A stretch of DNA of 64,000 bases from Paenibacillus sp. FSL H8-0548 (GTDB lineage: Bacteria; Bacillota; Bacilli; Paenibacillales; Paenibacillaceae). This document shows positions 1 through 9,923 of this stretch, in pieces. How positions within the stretch are numbered: position 1 is the first letter of the stretch; each line of letters begins with the position of its first letter. The stretch covers positions 5,290,501 through 5,354,500 of the forward strand of contig NZ_CP152049.1 of assembly GCF_038630985.1 (NCBI RefSeq), read 5' to 3'. The notes beneath the pieces are model-generated. The model worked only from the letters and a program-made list of their open reading frames with translations. It ran no database searches and was not told the DNA's origin. A program made the translations under genes and the position numbers.

Positions 1-1219
1 TCTCAAATGGACTGCCTTCTTGCGGATCAGCTAGATTATCAAATAGATAGTTCTCGTAAGTGAAGAAGGCTTCTGGATTTTTCATATTTTTGTTGATCAG
101 AATAACACCGTTTACGAAATGTGTACCGTGACGCATAGCAGTACCATCTTCACCTGTAGGAATCGCATAAGGCTTCCATACTGCGCCCTCTACGTTTTTC
201 GCTGTATCAAGCAATGGCCAGCCGCTCATCCAGTAAGGTCCTGGAATAATGCCTGCTGTTCCAGCTACTGCCGGCTCAGAGGTTTTGTTCTCATCCCATA
301 GTGCCGCTTCTTTCGGAATATAGCCTTTGTCGCGCCATTCTTTAAGTTTTATTAGACCTTGCTTCATGCCTGGGTTTGTTGAGCCGTATTCAAGCGTTCC
401 ATCTTCTGCTACGTTCCACTGTGTTGGAAGCGTGCCGTATGCGCCGAATACCCATGACGGATCACCCATCCATGTGCTCATTGACGTTTTGAAGCCAACG
501 CTTAGCGGGACAACTTTGTCTGGAGCAAGCCCTTGTGGATTATTGTTTTTAAATGCTTCCATCACTGTTTCAAGCTCAGCAATCGTTGTTGGAGCCTTCA
601 TATTAAGCTTATCCAGCCAATCCTGACGTATCCATAGCAAGTAATCGCTATTGTAAGCATAATCCAGCAAAGGAATACCCATACGCTTGCCGTCATTGAT
701 ATATGAATTCCACACGCTGGAATCCAGATTCATAGCCGTTTTCCATTTCTCGCCTGCATATTTATCGAATAACGCTCCAGCATCCTGGAACATGCCCGAA
801 TCAATAAGATCCTGCGCCAGCAGCTTGTCGTTGATCATGACAACGTCCGGCATTTGCTGTCCTGAAGACATAGCAAGACGCATTTTCGTAGCGAAGGCTC
901 CATTGGTATCCGTTACTGACCAAAGGGACTCTACTTTAATGCCAAGCGTTTCAAGTGCCCATTTGGTTGCAACGTTGTTATCGATCGTTTCTCCTTCACG
1001 GAAAGTAAGCGCTGGATCTACTCCCCATGCCGTTGAGATGGAAACTGCTGGATCATACTTCTCCTTGTAAGGATTCTCTTCATTTCCTCCAGCAGTGTTC
1101 CCGTTCGTCGTATTCGTCGGTTCAACCTTATTGCCGCTATTAGAGCAGCCGACAATGGCTGCTACGATGAGAAGCATACAAAGTGTAAACGTGTACCGTT
1201 TTTTGGATTTTGTATTCAT
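1..1219 (-). CDS. Extracellular solute-binding lipoprotein (LplA-like), 3' part missing
   Basis: Open minus-strand frame from an ATG at 1217-1219 to the window edge, about 406 codons, so the C-terminus is outside the window. The start MNTKSKKRYTFTLCMLLIVA is a lipoprotein signal ending in a lipobox around AAIVGCSN. A Thr/Asn/Gly-rich tether follows, then a fold typical of large Bacillota sugar-binding proteins (segments SGQQMPDVVMIND, LDYAYNSDYLLWIRQDWLDKL, GDPSWVFGAYG). It would be the membrane-anchored receptor of a CUT1 oligosaccharide importer. It lies directly downstream of a YesN/YesM pair in the same orientation, the usual arrangement in which the kinase controls the transporter. Given the galactanase and galactosidases that follow, galacto-oligosaccharide is the likely ligand (inference). 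A GGGGG site precedes the ATG. Confidence 0.9.
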   Translation of the reverse strand, partial: MNTKSKKRYTFTLCMLLIVAAIVGCSNSGNKVEPTNTTNGNTAGGNEENPYKEKYDPAVSISTAWGVDPALTFREGETIDNNVATKWALETLGIKVESLWSVTDTNGAFATKMRLAMSSGQQMPDVVMINDKLLAQDLIDSGMFQDAGALFDKYAGEKWKTAMNLDSSVWNSYINDGKRMGIPLLDYAYNSDYLLWIRQDWLDKLNMKAPTTIAELETVMEAFKNNNPQGLAPDKVVPLSVGFKTSMSTWMGDPSWVFGAYGTLPTQWNVAEDGTLEYGSTNPGMKQGLIKLKEWRDKGYIPKEAALWDENKTSEPAVAGTAGIIPGPYWMSGWPLLDTAKNVEGAVWKPYAIPTGEDGTAMRHGTHFVNGVILINKNMKNPEAFFTYENYLFDNLADPQEGSPFE

Positions 1220-1322
1220 TGTAATCCCCCTCATGATTATGTTCTACATGTCTAATTATAGGTTCAGCAACAGTTGCAGCCTATGACACAATGCGAACAT
1301 ATCAGCACCTTTTGCAACTAGT

Positions 1323-2963
1323 TTATTGCTCACGGAACTCTTGAGGCGTCATCCCATAATATTTTTTAAACGTTTTGCTAAAATATTGCGGATTCTGATA
1401 CCCTAGCTCACTCGTTATTTCATAAATTTTCATATTTGTATTTTTAAGTAAATAGAGTGCCCGCTCCATTTTCATCCCAATAATCCACTCACTTAAGCTT
1501 TCTCCCGTTTCTGCCTTAAATACCTTCGAGAGATAAACGGGATGCAAAAACACCCGATCTGCAATCGTCTTTACCGTCGTATCCTTGCTTAGATTGTTCG
1601 CGACGATCTCCTGCACCTGCTTCACAATGAAGCTCTTTGCGCTCTCTTCATTGACCGACAGCTCACTTTCAAGCTTGCGCAGCACGCCAATCGACCATTC
1701 CTCAAGCCGATCTGGAGACAGGACAACCGTCTGATCCAAAATAAAATCAATGCCTAGCTCATTAATTTGCGACACATATTGTCCTTGACGATGTGCGATA
1801 TACATAAAAGCATTCGTCAGCGCCAAATAGACCTCATATAAATGCTCTCTGGAGTGCCTTGTATTTTTTAAGTCAGTAAAAACATCTTTAATTTTCTGCT
1901 CTACCGCATCCCAGCGCTTCGATTCCAGCAGCGTAATAATCGTAGGCGGTTTATACAAGCTTTCCATTGATTTGACGAAAATATTATCTTTGCTTACTCG
2001 ATCCTCCAAATAATGAATGGCATGCTGCTCTTCATTTGCAATCATAAACATAGTACCAAGACCTGCACGATACGCCGTCGTAATCGCTTCAGGAAATTCA
2101 AACCAATCGGTCACGACGATCGAAATATCACCTTTAAGATAGCTGCTTACATTGGTACGAAGCATCTTCGCTGCTTCAGCCAGCTTGCCTTTGCGCAATT
2201 GGCGGCTCTCTAGGCTATAATCAGTTTTTTCACCAGGTACATACTTCGGCTGAGCCATAATGAGCAAATATTCATGGGGCGCCTTGCAATGCCAGACATG
2301 AAATTCATTAGCGAACGATTCCTCCGCGATATTTCCTACAGCAAACTCCATAAGCGAGACAGAGCTATAATCTAGATGTGAGAACTGCTTGCCAAGCTGG
2401 ACAAGCATCATTACCGTCGGACGTTCGATAGCAAGCGGAATTTCATATTGCGTCAGCTTCTCTTGTATCGTCTTAGGAGAGAGCTGTCTGCCGAGCACTA
2501 AGTCGACCATGAAGTTGGCGCGCAGCACTTTAAAATCAGATTTGCGATCATACAGCAGCTGCTGGTATTTTTCAGCTTGCTCCCATTCATCCTTCAAGGC
2601 TTCGATCGCGCCTGACACGGTCTTCACAAATTCATCATCATTTACCGGCTTTAAAATATAATCAAAAGCCTGCAGCTGCACCGCTTTTTTCGCATAATCA
2701 AAATCAGAATGCCCCGTTAATAAAATGCATTTGATATGGGGCCAGCGCTCGCCGATTTCCTTAATGAGCTCCAAACCGTTCATTTCCGGCATTGCAATAT
2801 CTGATACGACAATATCAATTGCATTTTCCTCAAGAAGCTCTAGAGCTTCAAAGGCGGAAGCAGCTTGATATACACTTTTCACCCCAATGGAGGACCATGG
2901 TATCGTCTTCTCCAAACTCCCCGTTACATAAGACTCATCATCTATCAATAAAATTTCGATCAT
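1323..2963 (-). CDS. YesN-type response regulator with AraC output domain
   Basis: A 546-residue cytoplasmic regulator. The N-terminal receiver (about 1-120) has the acidic pair in LLIDDESY, the phospho-acceptor in VVSDIAMPEMNG and the conserved Lys in YILKPVNDDE. A middle region of about 300 residues has no recognisable fold. The C-terminal 100 residues form an AraC double helix-turn-helix ending with the signature ITSELGYQNPQYFSKTFKKY and the family-typical GMTPQEFR. AAAGGGGAA precedes the ATG. Its stop is about 100 bp from the start of the solute-binding gene, and its start is 19 bp from the kinase stop, so kinase and regulator are probably co-transcribed. Known relatives activate adjacent sugar transporter genes after phosphorylation; galactan-derived sugars as inducer is inference. 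Confidence 0.93.
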   Translation of the reverse strand: MIEILLIDDESYVTGSLEKTIPWSSIGVKSVYQAASAFEALELLEENAIDIVVSDIAMPEMNGLELIKEIGERWPHIKCILLTGHSDFDYAKKAVQLQAFDYILKPVNDDEFVKTVSGAIEALKDEWEQAEKYQQLLYDRKSDFKVLRANFMVDLVLGRQLSPKTIQEKLTQYEIPLAIERPTVMMLVQLGKQFSHLDYSSVSLMEFAVGNIAEESFANEFHVWHCKAPHEYLLIMAQPKYVPGEKTDYSLESRQLRKGKLAEAAKMLRTNVSSYLKGDISIVVTDWFEFPEAITTAYRAGLGTMFMIANEEQHAIHYLEDRVSKDNIFVKSMESLYKPPTIITLLESKRWDAVEQKIKDVFTDLKNTRHSREHLYEVYLALTNAFMYIAHRQGQYVSQINELGIDFILDQTVVLSPDRLEEWSIGVLRKLESELSVNEESAKSFIVKQVQEIVANNLSKDTTVKTIADRVFLHPVYLSKVFKAETGESLSEWIIGMKMERALYLLKNTNMKIYEITSELGYQNPQYFSKTFKKYYGMTPQEFREQ

Positions 2964-2982
2964 CTGTATTCCCCTTTTCTAG

Positions 2983-4707
2983 CTAAGCTGTCGACCAAGT
3001 AATGATGACCTTCAGACCTCCGAGGCTCGAAGGAAAGAAGCTAACCCCAGCAGACCCCCTAAACCTGAGATGCATACGCTGATGTACATTCCAAAGCCCG
3101 CAGCCCATCTGCTCATCCATCTGAATTTGCATTTTATGCTGGAGAATAAGAATCGCCTCGGCACTCATCCCCCTGCCATCATCCTCAACGATTAGCCTCG
3201 CCTCGTCCTCATTCCACTCTCCGGTAATTCGAATAATCGATGCATCCGACCATGCTTCAATGCCGTGAATAACCGCATTCTCGACTAACGGCTGCAGCAT
3301 AAGCGGCGGTATTTCAAGCTGGCGCATCTCTGCTGGCAAATCAATCGTATAGCTGAGTCTCTCCATTCGCATCTTTTGTATTTCCAAGTAGCTGCTCACA
3401 AAGTTGATTTCCTCCGACAACGCGACAAGGTCACGCTCCTGCCGCGTCGTATAACGGTAATAATTAGACAAATGATGGGACATCGCAACAACAGCCTCAT
3501 GCTTCTCAAGCTTGGCCATACTGGAAATAAAAGAGAAGCAATTATAGAAGAAATGCGGATTGATTTGCGATTGGAGCTGCTTTAGGCGCGCCTCACGCAC
3601 ATGAATTTTCTCCAAATAAACGGTCTCGAACAGCTCTTGAATTTGTGCCACCATCAGATTGAAGCGTGTATATAGAAATCCGAACTCACTCTTGCCCCGC
3701 GGCTTCATACGAACCGAATAATCACCATTTTTCAGCTTCTGAAATCCAATAATGAGACGCTTAATCGGTACTTGAACCTGAGCATATAATAAATAAGCGG
3801 CCGTAGAGCAAAGCAGCAGCAAGCCTGCCATAGATACATAAAACAGCTGATTAGTCTTCTTTATTGGGCGAATAATTTCTGAAATCGGAATATAGTCAAT
3901 TAAATACCAGCCAATCGTCTCTGATTTCACAATGTTGACTAAAAGCTCTTCTTCCCCTACTTTCAAATTTCTGCTTTCCATATCCTGCAGCGGCTTTTCA
4001 TCCAAAAGGCTAATTACATTGCTTGCAAGCTCCTTGTTTACCGAGCGATTATAGATGACACCAACATCCTTCAAATAATAAAAGGGCTCATTGCGGCCGC
4101 CGCTTTTGAACTTATCCAGCATATCCTTAATGTTCGAGCTGTCAAACTTCACCTCAATAATAAGGCTGGAGCCGCTCGGGTCCAAATAGCTGTAATAAGG
4201 CGTAACCGCATACCGTGAGAAAATATACGGTCCGGTCTGACTATCAGTTGTAGTCTGCACCTGCCAACCAGGCTTTAATCGACTCTTCAAATCAGCGCTG
4301 TCATATAGAACAACATCGTTAGCAGAAATATCTCTATGAAGCATTGGAGAATAAATATGCAAACTGCTTCGCCACTTGGAGGAGTTTTGGTGAATCGCAA
4401 GCTTCGTTTGAATTCTTTTGATTAAAGTCGTCATATTAAGATTAAGCTCAGTCGTTTCTGTGAAAATATCTCGAAGAGACGAAATATCAGGGTCCTGAAT
4501 GAGCAGGTCTGGCCAAAGCGCCATCGAATCTATGCTCGTATTCACCTGATTTTGAAAAAAAACAAGCTGATTCGTATTGGATTTGGTAAGCTCCTCGCCC
4601 AAAATATCAGTGCTGGTTTTATTGGAATAAAAATAAAAGAGCATAATCGGAACGAGCATAACGATGATTAACGCGACGATCTTTGTAAAAAGGTTGATTT
4701 TAGGCAT
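2983..4707 (-). CDS. YesM-type sensor histidine kinase
   Basis: Membrane sensor partner of the regulator downstream. The upstream in-frame ATG at 4737 lacks a good ribosome site, while the ATG at 4705-4707 (MPKINLFTKIVALII) follows AAAAGGTGCG, so I use the shorter 574-residue form. Layout: TM helix near 8-30, large extracellular sensor region, second TM helix around LFYVSMAGLLLLCSTAAYLLY, HAMP-like linker (FQKLKNGDYSVRM), His_kinase domain with the phosphorylated His in QSQINPHFFYNCFSFIS, and an HATPase_c module with LVENAVIHGIE and DDGRGM. This is the LytS/YesM class with a five-residue INPHF box. Signals likely arrive through the extracellular domain, possibly via the solute-binding lipoprotein. 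Confidence 0.93.
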   Translation of the reverse strand: MPKINLFTKIVALIIVMLVPIMLFYFYSNKTSTDILGEELTKSNTNQLVFFQNQVNTSIDSMALWPDLLIQDPDISSLRDIFTETTELNLNMTTLIKRIQTKLAIHQNSSKWRSSLHIYSPMLHRDISANDVVLYDSADLKSRLKPGWQVQTTTDSQTGPYIFSRYAVTPYYSYLDPSGSSLIIEVKFDSSNIKDMLDKFKSGGRNEPFYYLKDVGVIYNRSVNKELASNVISLLDEKPLQDMESRNLKVGEEELLVNIVKSETIGWYLIDYIPISEIIRPIKKTNQLFYVSMAGLLLLCSTAAYLLYAQVQVPIKRLIIGFQKLKNGDYSVRMKPRGKSEFGFLYTRFNLMVAQIQELFETVYLEKIHVREARLKQLQSQINPHFFYNCFSFISSMAKLEKHEAVVAMSHHLSNYYRYTTRQERDLVALSEEINFVSSYLEIQKMRMERLSYTIDLPAEMRQLEIPPLMLQPLVENAVIHGIEAWSDASIIRITGEWNEDEARLIVEDDGRGMSAEAILILQHKMQIQMDEQMGCGLWNVHQRMHLRFRGSAGVSFFPSSLGGLKVIITWSTA

Positions 4708-4840
4708 GATAGCTTCGCACCTTTTCTTGTAAGTCATAGGGCAGATGTTAAGAGCATCTTAGCGCCTTCTCCACCTTACGTGTTCATCCCCATCATTTCA
4801 ACTAGTAAAATCGAAATGTTTAAGATGTTTTTACAACTAT

Positions 4841-5036
4841 TTAAGTTGAATTAGACATTTACGTTTTGGTCGCTGCGCGAGCAGATCATTCTGAAGGGTC
4901 GCGGTTGCAGCCAGATTCTTTGATTTTCTAAGACATTTAAAGGTAAGAATCCGGCTGCAAAGGCGAACACTTCGTTTCTAGAGAAACGATCTTCTCGCTT
5001 CGCTTAATCTTCATTTTTTAGGTTTTACTTATATAT
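4841..5036 (+). repeat. MITE-like repeat, copy A
   Basis: About 196 bp related at high identity to copies B (9924-10122), C (54259-54450) and D (63798-63990). Core landmarks in order: ACATTTACGTTTTGG, CGCTGCGCGAGCAGATC, CTGAAGGGTCGCGG, GCAGCCAGATTCTT, AAGAATCCGGCTGC, CGAACACTTCGTTTC, CGATCTTCTCGCTTCGC. The halves are roughly self-complementary, so the whole unit can fold as a long hairpin. In this copy the terminal inverted repeats are degenerate (TTAAGTTGAATTAG at the left, ACTTATATAT at the right). It is non-coding. Confidence 0.8.
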
Positions 5037-5071
5037 CTCGCCTTATTAGCTCTATTATTTACAACAACAAA

Positions 5072-5404
5072 GAACAGCAATCCCCTTACGGGTGATTGGA
5101 AATCGTAGACGCGTCAGCCCAGCTTAGCCTCAGCTCACACTTCTAACGGAAACCACAGACGCTAAATCGCCTTTATTTTTCGTTTCAAGATTCTAACGGA
5201 AACACAGGCCTCTATTTGCACCCTACATGCCCGATCTCGCTTCATTTCTGCGTAATAGTGTCTCCCTGTTCCGTTAAAATGTGACGCTAATCAAAAATTG
5301 AACTTTAGCGTCTCTGGCTTCCGTTAGCTTTCGTTATTCGCTCTCTGGCTGCCTCCGCAGTATCGTTATCAACAGATTCGGAGAATGATTAGTTTCCTAT
5401 ACAA
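5072..5404 (+). repeat. Dispersed ~320-bp repeat, copy 1
   Basis: Strongly similar to 24686-25003 in the same orientation: both run from GAACA...CCTTACGG.TGATTGGAAATCG to GGAGAATG....GTTTCCTATACAA. Internally it holds four related segments, CTAACGGAAACCACAGACGC and AACGGAAACACAGGCC in one direction and GTCTCCCTGTTCCGTTA and TTTAGCGTCTCTGGCTTCCG in the other, which makes inverted pairs. No ORF is conserved between the copies, so it is non-coding. Confidence 0.8.
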
Positions 5405-5450
5405 TAAAAAAACCGAAATTTTAGCATTTACGCCAAAACTCCGGTTTTTT
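5405..5450 (-). terminator. Intrinsic terminator after the GH35 gene (possibly bidirectional)
   Basis: Imperfect stem with AAACCGAAATTTTAGC on one side and GCCAAAACTCCGGTTT on the other. It is flanked by A-runs on the left and T-runs on the right of the plus strand, so either strand yields a hairpin followed by U-rich RNA. It begins 10 bp beyond the stop of the minus-strand GH35 gene. Confidence 0.75.
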
Positions 5451-5459
5451 ATTTGCATG

Positions 5460-7775
5460 CTATTTAAAAGCTTTGAACAAAGCAGTCGTGTAATAAGGAA
5501 TAGGCTCGATGCGATGGAATACCGCTATCTCAACACCCTCAAACCTCTCGACCAGCGCTTGATTTACGAAGGTATGAACGGTACCCTTGCGAAGCGGTGT
5601 AATCGAGAGATGCAGCTCTTTATTTTCCAAATCATCCTTGAATTGCTTCAGTCCGATTGGCCATGCTTCTCCATAGTGAATGTGATCAGTCAGCAGCTGG
5701 TTATCAAGATAAGCGCCCGCAACGTCTCCATCGTATTCCACCTGTAGGAATAGATCAGATACATGGCTCGGCCAGTTCGTATCAATCTGAACAAGCGCGC
5801 TTCGCTCCATCGGCTTATTGATCGTCAGACCTGGCTTATACGTCGGAACCTCTATCTTAAAGGTGTGGAACAAGCCTTCCTGCTGCCCTTCTGCTACGCC
5901 TTGACTCGCGAGTATAGCCTGCTCCGGCAATACCGGGCAAATGGATACGCTCCAGCTTGCTTTACCTTCTGATGTCGATACTAAGCGCTCATCCTTTACA
6001 TAAAGACGGCTGTAGCTTATGACCAATCTTTCCTCGCCCCAAATGGTGAATTTATAGGTTTGAAGCGCCTCTTCTCGTGAGAGAACGAGTACTTGCACAT
6101 GCTCTCCGCTAGTAAGCGTCAGCGTAAATCCATGCTGCTTGCCGACTTGCGGTGTAACTACGATTACATCCTCTTCAATAGCGGCTTCAGCACTATCAGT
6201 CGAGACAGCAGCCACAGTCGAACGACTGAATACGAGCTCCGGTGCAAGGCCTTGTTGTGCATAAAAGACAAGAATAGGCTGACCCGCTGCATTCAGCTTT
6301 GTAAGCGGCTGTACGGTAGCTGTGACGAGCATTGCCCCCTCAAGCTCAAGATTGAACGGAAGCACCGCACTTACATTCTGCTTCAGTTTCAGTGTACCAT
6401 TATGCGGGAATACGACCTTGCCCTTCGCTGTCTCCAGCTCGATCCGAATATCCTTTTGATCCGGAAGCTCGAGATGATCCTGGAAATTATTCAGGAATAG
6501 GAAGCCAGAGCCATCCTTCTGGCGAACACACCAGCGCAGTGATTCTGTATCCTCTGGATGAATATCAGATTGTCCTTCAGGCAGCACCGTTCCCATTGGC
6601 GCTAGAATGGACCCAAATGCATCCATGAATAAGGAAAGCGAGCGAATTCGGTCATACGATTTGCCGACACGTCCAAATTCGCCAAGCGGTGATTGATAAT
6701 CGTACGTAATTTTTGGAAGACCGTATTCATTGAGATAGCCATGCTTGCCCTGCGGATTAGATCCGCCGTGATACATATAATACCCAAGCAGGTTGCTTCC
6801 GCTCGCCAGCTTAACGAGCGTCATCGCTTCCACGCTCTCTGGACTTACATTCGGGCGAGCCGTGTAGCTCACCTGCATGCCGCCTGCCATCTCGCAATAA
6901 GCTACAGGATATTCAAGCGTATCATAATTAACTGCCTCGGAAGGAAGCACATGAAGATCACGGTAAATATACTCGCCGCTTGGCGGCTGATTAGGAATCC
7001 ACGGCGTGTAGGCGTAGCCTGCCAGCATTGGCAGCGTATCCGTCTCTGGGACTGCGGCTCCTCCCCAAGCGGTAGCTGTGAAGAACATTGGCGTAATGCC
7101 TGCTTCCTCCGCTATGCGGCGCAGCTCAGCCAGATGCTCATTGCCCCCTTTGCCTGAAGACATAAATACGCCTGCTTTGTAGCCCCACGAATCAAGCGGC
7201 GCGCCGCAGTGCATAAATTCATTTTCCAGCTGAACAGCGATGACAGGACCGCCCTCTTGGAATAAGGAGCCTTTGACCTGCTTCGCGATTTGACGATAAA
7301 GGCGCTTCGCATAAAACAAATATTGCTCATCGTTCGAGCGGATCTCCAGCGGCTTGCCGAATACCCAATCCGGAATACCGCCATTTCTCACCTCGCCATG
7401 GCAAAACGGACCAATACGAAGGACGAGAGGCAGCTCATGCTTCGCACAAAGGTCAACAAAATGACGCAAATTACGATTTTCGCTCCAGTTGAAGATGCCT
7501 TCCTCTTCCTCATGGTAATTCCAGAAAATATAAGTTGCGATGACATTTACACCGCCAGCCTTCATTTTAAGAAGCTCTTCCTCCCAATGAAGATAAGAAA
7601 AACGCGAGAAATGAAATTCGCCAACGACAGGAATAATCGGCTGTTCATTCCGCAGCATATAAAAATTCGTAAACCCGTAGCTCTCCCCTTTAGGGTTCGT
7701 TCCTTTGCTGCCTGCGAGCTTTCCTGGCTTGATCTCTTTATTCAGACCATCCAGCTTAAGTGAATAAGTTGTCAT
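5460..7775 (-). CDS. Beta-galactosidase, GH35
   Basis: A 771-residue cytoplasmic enzyme (no signal peptide). The N-terminal TIM barrel shows the GH35 hallmarks VGEFHFSR, YIFWNYHEEEEG and RIGPFCHGEVRNGG. The catalytic acid/base lies in VQLENEF (about Glu186) and the nucleophile in VAYCEMAGG (about Glu295). The C-terminal 350 residues are beta-rich accessory domains. TAGGAGGAATCG precedes the ATG at 7773-7775. It should remove terminal beta-galactose from oligosaccharides brought in by the importer. The neighbouring GH2 enzyme and the secreted GH53 galactanase point to beta-1,4-galactan fragments as the natural substrate (inference). About 160 bp separates it from the GH2 gene upstream, enough for its own promoter. 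Confidence 0.92.
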   Translation of the reverse strand: MTTYSLKLDGLNKEIKPGKLAGSKGTNPKGESYGFTNFYMLRNEQPIIPVVGEFHFSRFSYLHWEEELLKMKAGGVNVIATYIFWNYHEEEEGIFNWSENRNLRHFVDLCAKHELPLVLRIGPFCHGEVRNGGIPDWVFGKPLEIRSNDEQYLFYAKRLYRQIAKQVKGSLFQEGGPVIAVQLENEFMHCGAPLDSWGYKAGVFMSSGKGGNEHLAELRRIAEEAGITPMFFTATAWGGAAVPETDTLPMLAGYAYTPWIPNQPPSGEYIYRDLHVLPSEAVNYDTLEYPVAYCEMAGGMQVSYTARPNVSPESVEAMTLVKLASGSNLLGYYMYHGGSNPQGKHGYLNEYGLPKITYDYQSPLGEFGRVGKSYDRIRSLSLFMDAFGSILAPMGTVLPEGQSDIHPEDTESLRWCVRQKDGSGFLFLNNFQDHLELPDQKDIRIELETAKGKVVFPHNGTLKLKQNVSAVLPFNLELEGAMLVTATVQPLTKLNAAGQPILVFYAQQGLAPELVFSRSTVAAVSTDSAEAAIEEDVIVVTPQVGKQHGFTLTLTSGEHVQVLVLSREEALQTYKFTIWGEERLVISYSRLYVKDERLVSTSEGKASWSVSICPVLPEQAILASQGVAEGQQEGLFHTFKIEVPTYKPGLTINKPMERSALVQIDTNWPSHVSDLFLQVEYDGDVAGAYLDNQLLTDHIHYGEAWPIGLKQFKDDLENKELHLSITPLRKGTVHTFVNQALVERFEGVEIAVFHRIEPIPYYTTALFKAFK

Positions 7776-7933
7776 AATAGCGATTCCTCCTAGTTAGTGC
7801 TATATCAAAATACATGAGTAGAATAGAAATAATCGAATTCTCTATCATCGTATCAAACCGTTGCTAAAGGATACAGGGCATATTTTCAACATATTGGTTG
7901 CTAAGTCAACCTTGAAGCGGCTTAGCATTATTT

Positions 7934-9904
7934 TCACGCCAAAAATGGCAGTGCTCCGCTTAAAACAGAAAATCCGGTAGGACGGTTAATCGAAAACTGG
8001 CAAGTGTCGAGTGCGGATACCGTGCTGACAGCAACCGAAATCTGACATTGCTCACCCGGATTCAGCGGCGGAATTTCCAATGTATGCTTGCTGCCGTTCT
8101 CTTCTTCTAAAATAAATTGATAGCCGTTAACCGAGTGGCATGGAATATCGTCACGCAGTACCAATGCAATAGATAACACTTGATCCTTTTCAATAGAGGC
8201 TCCGACTAATTCGATTGGAGATCCAATCTCACGCAGCGCCTGATACGAGGGCTTAGGATTGCCGTACAGATCAGTGGTCCCATGAACTCTTTGACGCAGC
8301 CTCCCTGTCCCTTCCTCTCCCATTTGAGTCCGATAATCATTTAAACTGAAAAAGATAAGAGCAGCGATTCCTTGATGCTTGCGATACTCCGTAGTTTTCT
8401 GCTGCAATATTTCAATTCTTTTTGGATCGCCGCCCGTAAAGGCCGGCTCGCATAGACCGTATTCTGCTACAACCAGCGGTTTGTCTGGATAAGCCTCATC
8501 AATGCTATGAATGACCTCCTTCATATCAAGATCCCCATGCCATGTACCGATGTAGTCATTCCACATCAACAAATCACCGGTGCCAGTTGCATCGATTTGC
8601 GGCTTAAAATGCACCGAATTACTTACATAGTTGATTAATCTGCCGCTATCGAGAGTGAGCATATAAGACTTCAATTGCTGCATGTATATAATCGTGCGCT
8701 CATCCTGTCCATTAACCTCGTTGCCCATCCCCCAAGCATAAACGCAAGGATGATTATAATGCCTATTGATCATTTCCTCCGCATGCTGCTTGGCAATGGG
8801 CAGTAAGCTTGCATCCGGTTCACTAGGCTGCTGCCAATGCGGAATCTCCTCCTGCACGAGAAGGCCATGACGGTCACACCAGTCCAGTAAACGACTATCC
8901 TGCTGCCAGTGAAATCTGGTGATTACACAATTGGCATGCTTGATCTGCTTTAGCACCTCTATGAGATCAGCTTCCGACTCCGCCATTCCTTTGTCTGGAT
9001 GTGAGCCCGGCATCCATTCTACGCCCATTAAGCGAACTGGCTCACGATTAAGCAGCAGCTGATTGCCTACCGTCTTTATTTCTCGGAAGCCAATATCTAA
9101 GCTTAGCTGATCGGTCGCTTCCCCCTCCGATATAAGCAAAATATGGACGTTATATAGATGAGGATGGTCAAAATGCCACAGCTTTGGCTGTGCGATCGTT
9201 AGCTCATTAAGCAGCAGCTTTCCTTCATTTACAACTAAATCATAGCTGTCGCTTGCCATTGACTTGTCCTTTAACGAAACAGAGAGTCTCACCGTAATCG
9301 CCTTATTTTCTAAGCCAGCTTGTTGCCATAGACGTATTTCGCCTCGAATCGTACCCGATTCCGCAGAAGCGCTATGTTCAGTGAAATTGGGAATCGCATC
9401 AATTTTGGCATAATCAATCGCTATGCCCCCTGTAACCAATAACGACACACCACGAATGATTCCTCCGTCATCTGCCCAATCGAAGCTATTTCGAATCGGC
9501 AGCGCTTGCTCACTGTTTTCATTATTAACAGAAACGACAAGGCGGTTAGACTGACCATGGTGCACATAAGAAGTAATATCCAGTACAAATGTCGTATAGC
9601 CTGAATGATAATGATGACCCACCTGCCTGCCGTTCAGCCAAACGACAGCATCTCGATAAACAGCGTCGAACTGCAGCCGAATTAGCTTTCCTTGCCAGGA
9701 TTCTGAAATATTCAAATCATAGGCATACCAAGCGAGCCCTCGATATTCTTCAAGCCCCTGTTCGACATTCCAGGTGTGAGGTACCTTTATGCTTCGTGCA
9801 TTGGGTAAGCCGTCCTTAAACCATTGCTGCTCCAAACCGCTGCCTTCAGGATCAGCTTGAAACTGCCAATTCTCCGATAAATCAAGAGTAAGACGAACCG
9901 TCAT
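7934..9904 (-). CDS. GH2 beta-galactosidase/beta-glucuronidase-type glycosidase
   Basis: A 656-residue cytoplasmic protein with the GH2 order: sugar-binding jelly roll (RSIKVPHTWNVEQG, VVWLNGRQVG), immunoglobulin-like domain (about 165-285), then TIM barrel. The acid/base sits in AWGMGNEVNGQ (about Glu396) and the nucleophile in LVVAEYGLCE (about Glu481). It is much shorter than LacZ and closer to the UidA-length class, so beta-galactosidase is favoured only by context (GH35 and GH53 next to it); glucuronidase or another beta-glycosidase remains possible. GGGAGGTTACAATA precedes the ATG. A MITE-like repeat fills the space between it and the next upstream gene. Confidence 0.88.
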   Translation of the reverse strand: MTVRLTLDLSENWQFQADPEGSGLEQQWFKDGLPNARSIKVPHTWNVEQGLEEYRGLAWYAYDLNISESWQGKLIRLQFDAVYRDAVVWLNGRQVGHHYHSGYTTFVLDITSYVHHGQSNRLVVSVNNENSEQALPIRNSFDWADDGGIIRGVSLLVTGGIAIDYAKIDAIPNFTEHSASAESGTIRGEIRLWQQAGLENKAITVRLSVSLKDKSMASDSYDLVVNEGKLLLNELTIAQPKLWHFDHPHLYNVHILLISEGEATDQLSLDIGFREIKTVGNQLLLNREPVRLMGVEWMPGSHPDKGMAESEADLIEVLKQIKHANCVITRFHWQQDSRLLDWCDRHGLLVQEEIPHWQQPSEPDASLLPIAKQHAEEMINRHYNHPCVYAWGMGNEVNGQDERTIIYMQQLKSYMLTLDSGRLINYVSNSVHFKPQIDATGTGDLLMWNDYIGTWHGDLDMKEVIHSIDEAYPDKPLVVAEYGLCEPAFTGGDPKRIEILQQKTTEYRKHQGIAALIFFSLNDYRTQMGEEGTGRLRQRVHGTTDLYGNPKPSYQALREIGSPIELVGASIEKDQVLSIALVLRDDIPCHSVNGYQFILEEENGSKHTLEIPPLNPGEQCQISVAVSTVSALDTCQFSINRPTGFSVLSGALPFLA

Positions 9905-9923
9905 TATTGTAACCTCCCATTTC

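Larger units (their letters stand above)
4738..5459. other. 720-bp gene-free region made mostly of dispersed repeats
   Basis: No credible gene lies here. It contains one copy of the ~199-bp MITE-like repeat (about 4841-5036), one copy of the ~320-bp repeat (about 5072-5404) and the terminator of the GH35 gene (5405-5450). The promoter of the YesM/YesN genes should lie in the first 100 bp, where I see no strong hexamer pair. The only plus ORF (5385-5747) is antisense to the end of the GH35 gene and is not considered real. Confidence 0.7.
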
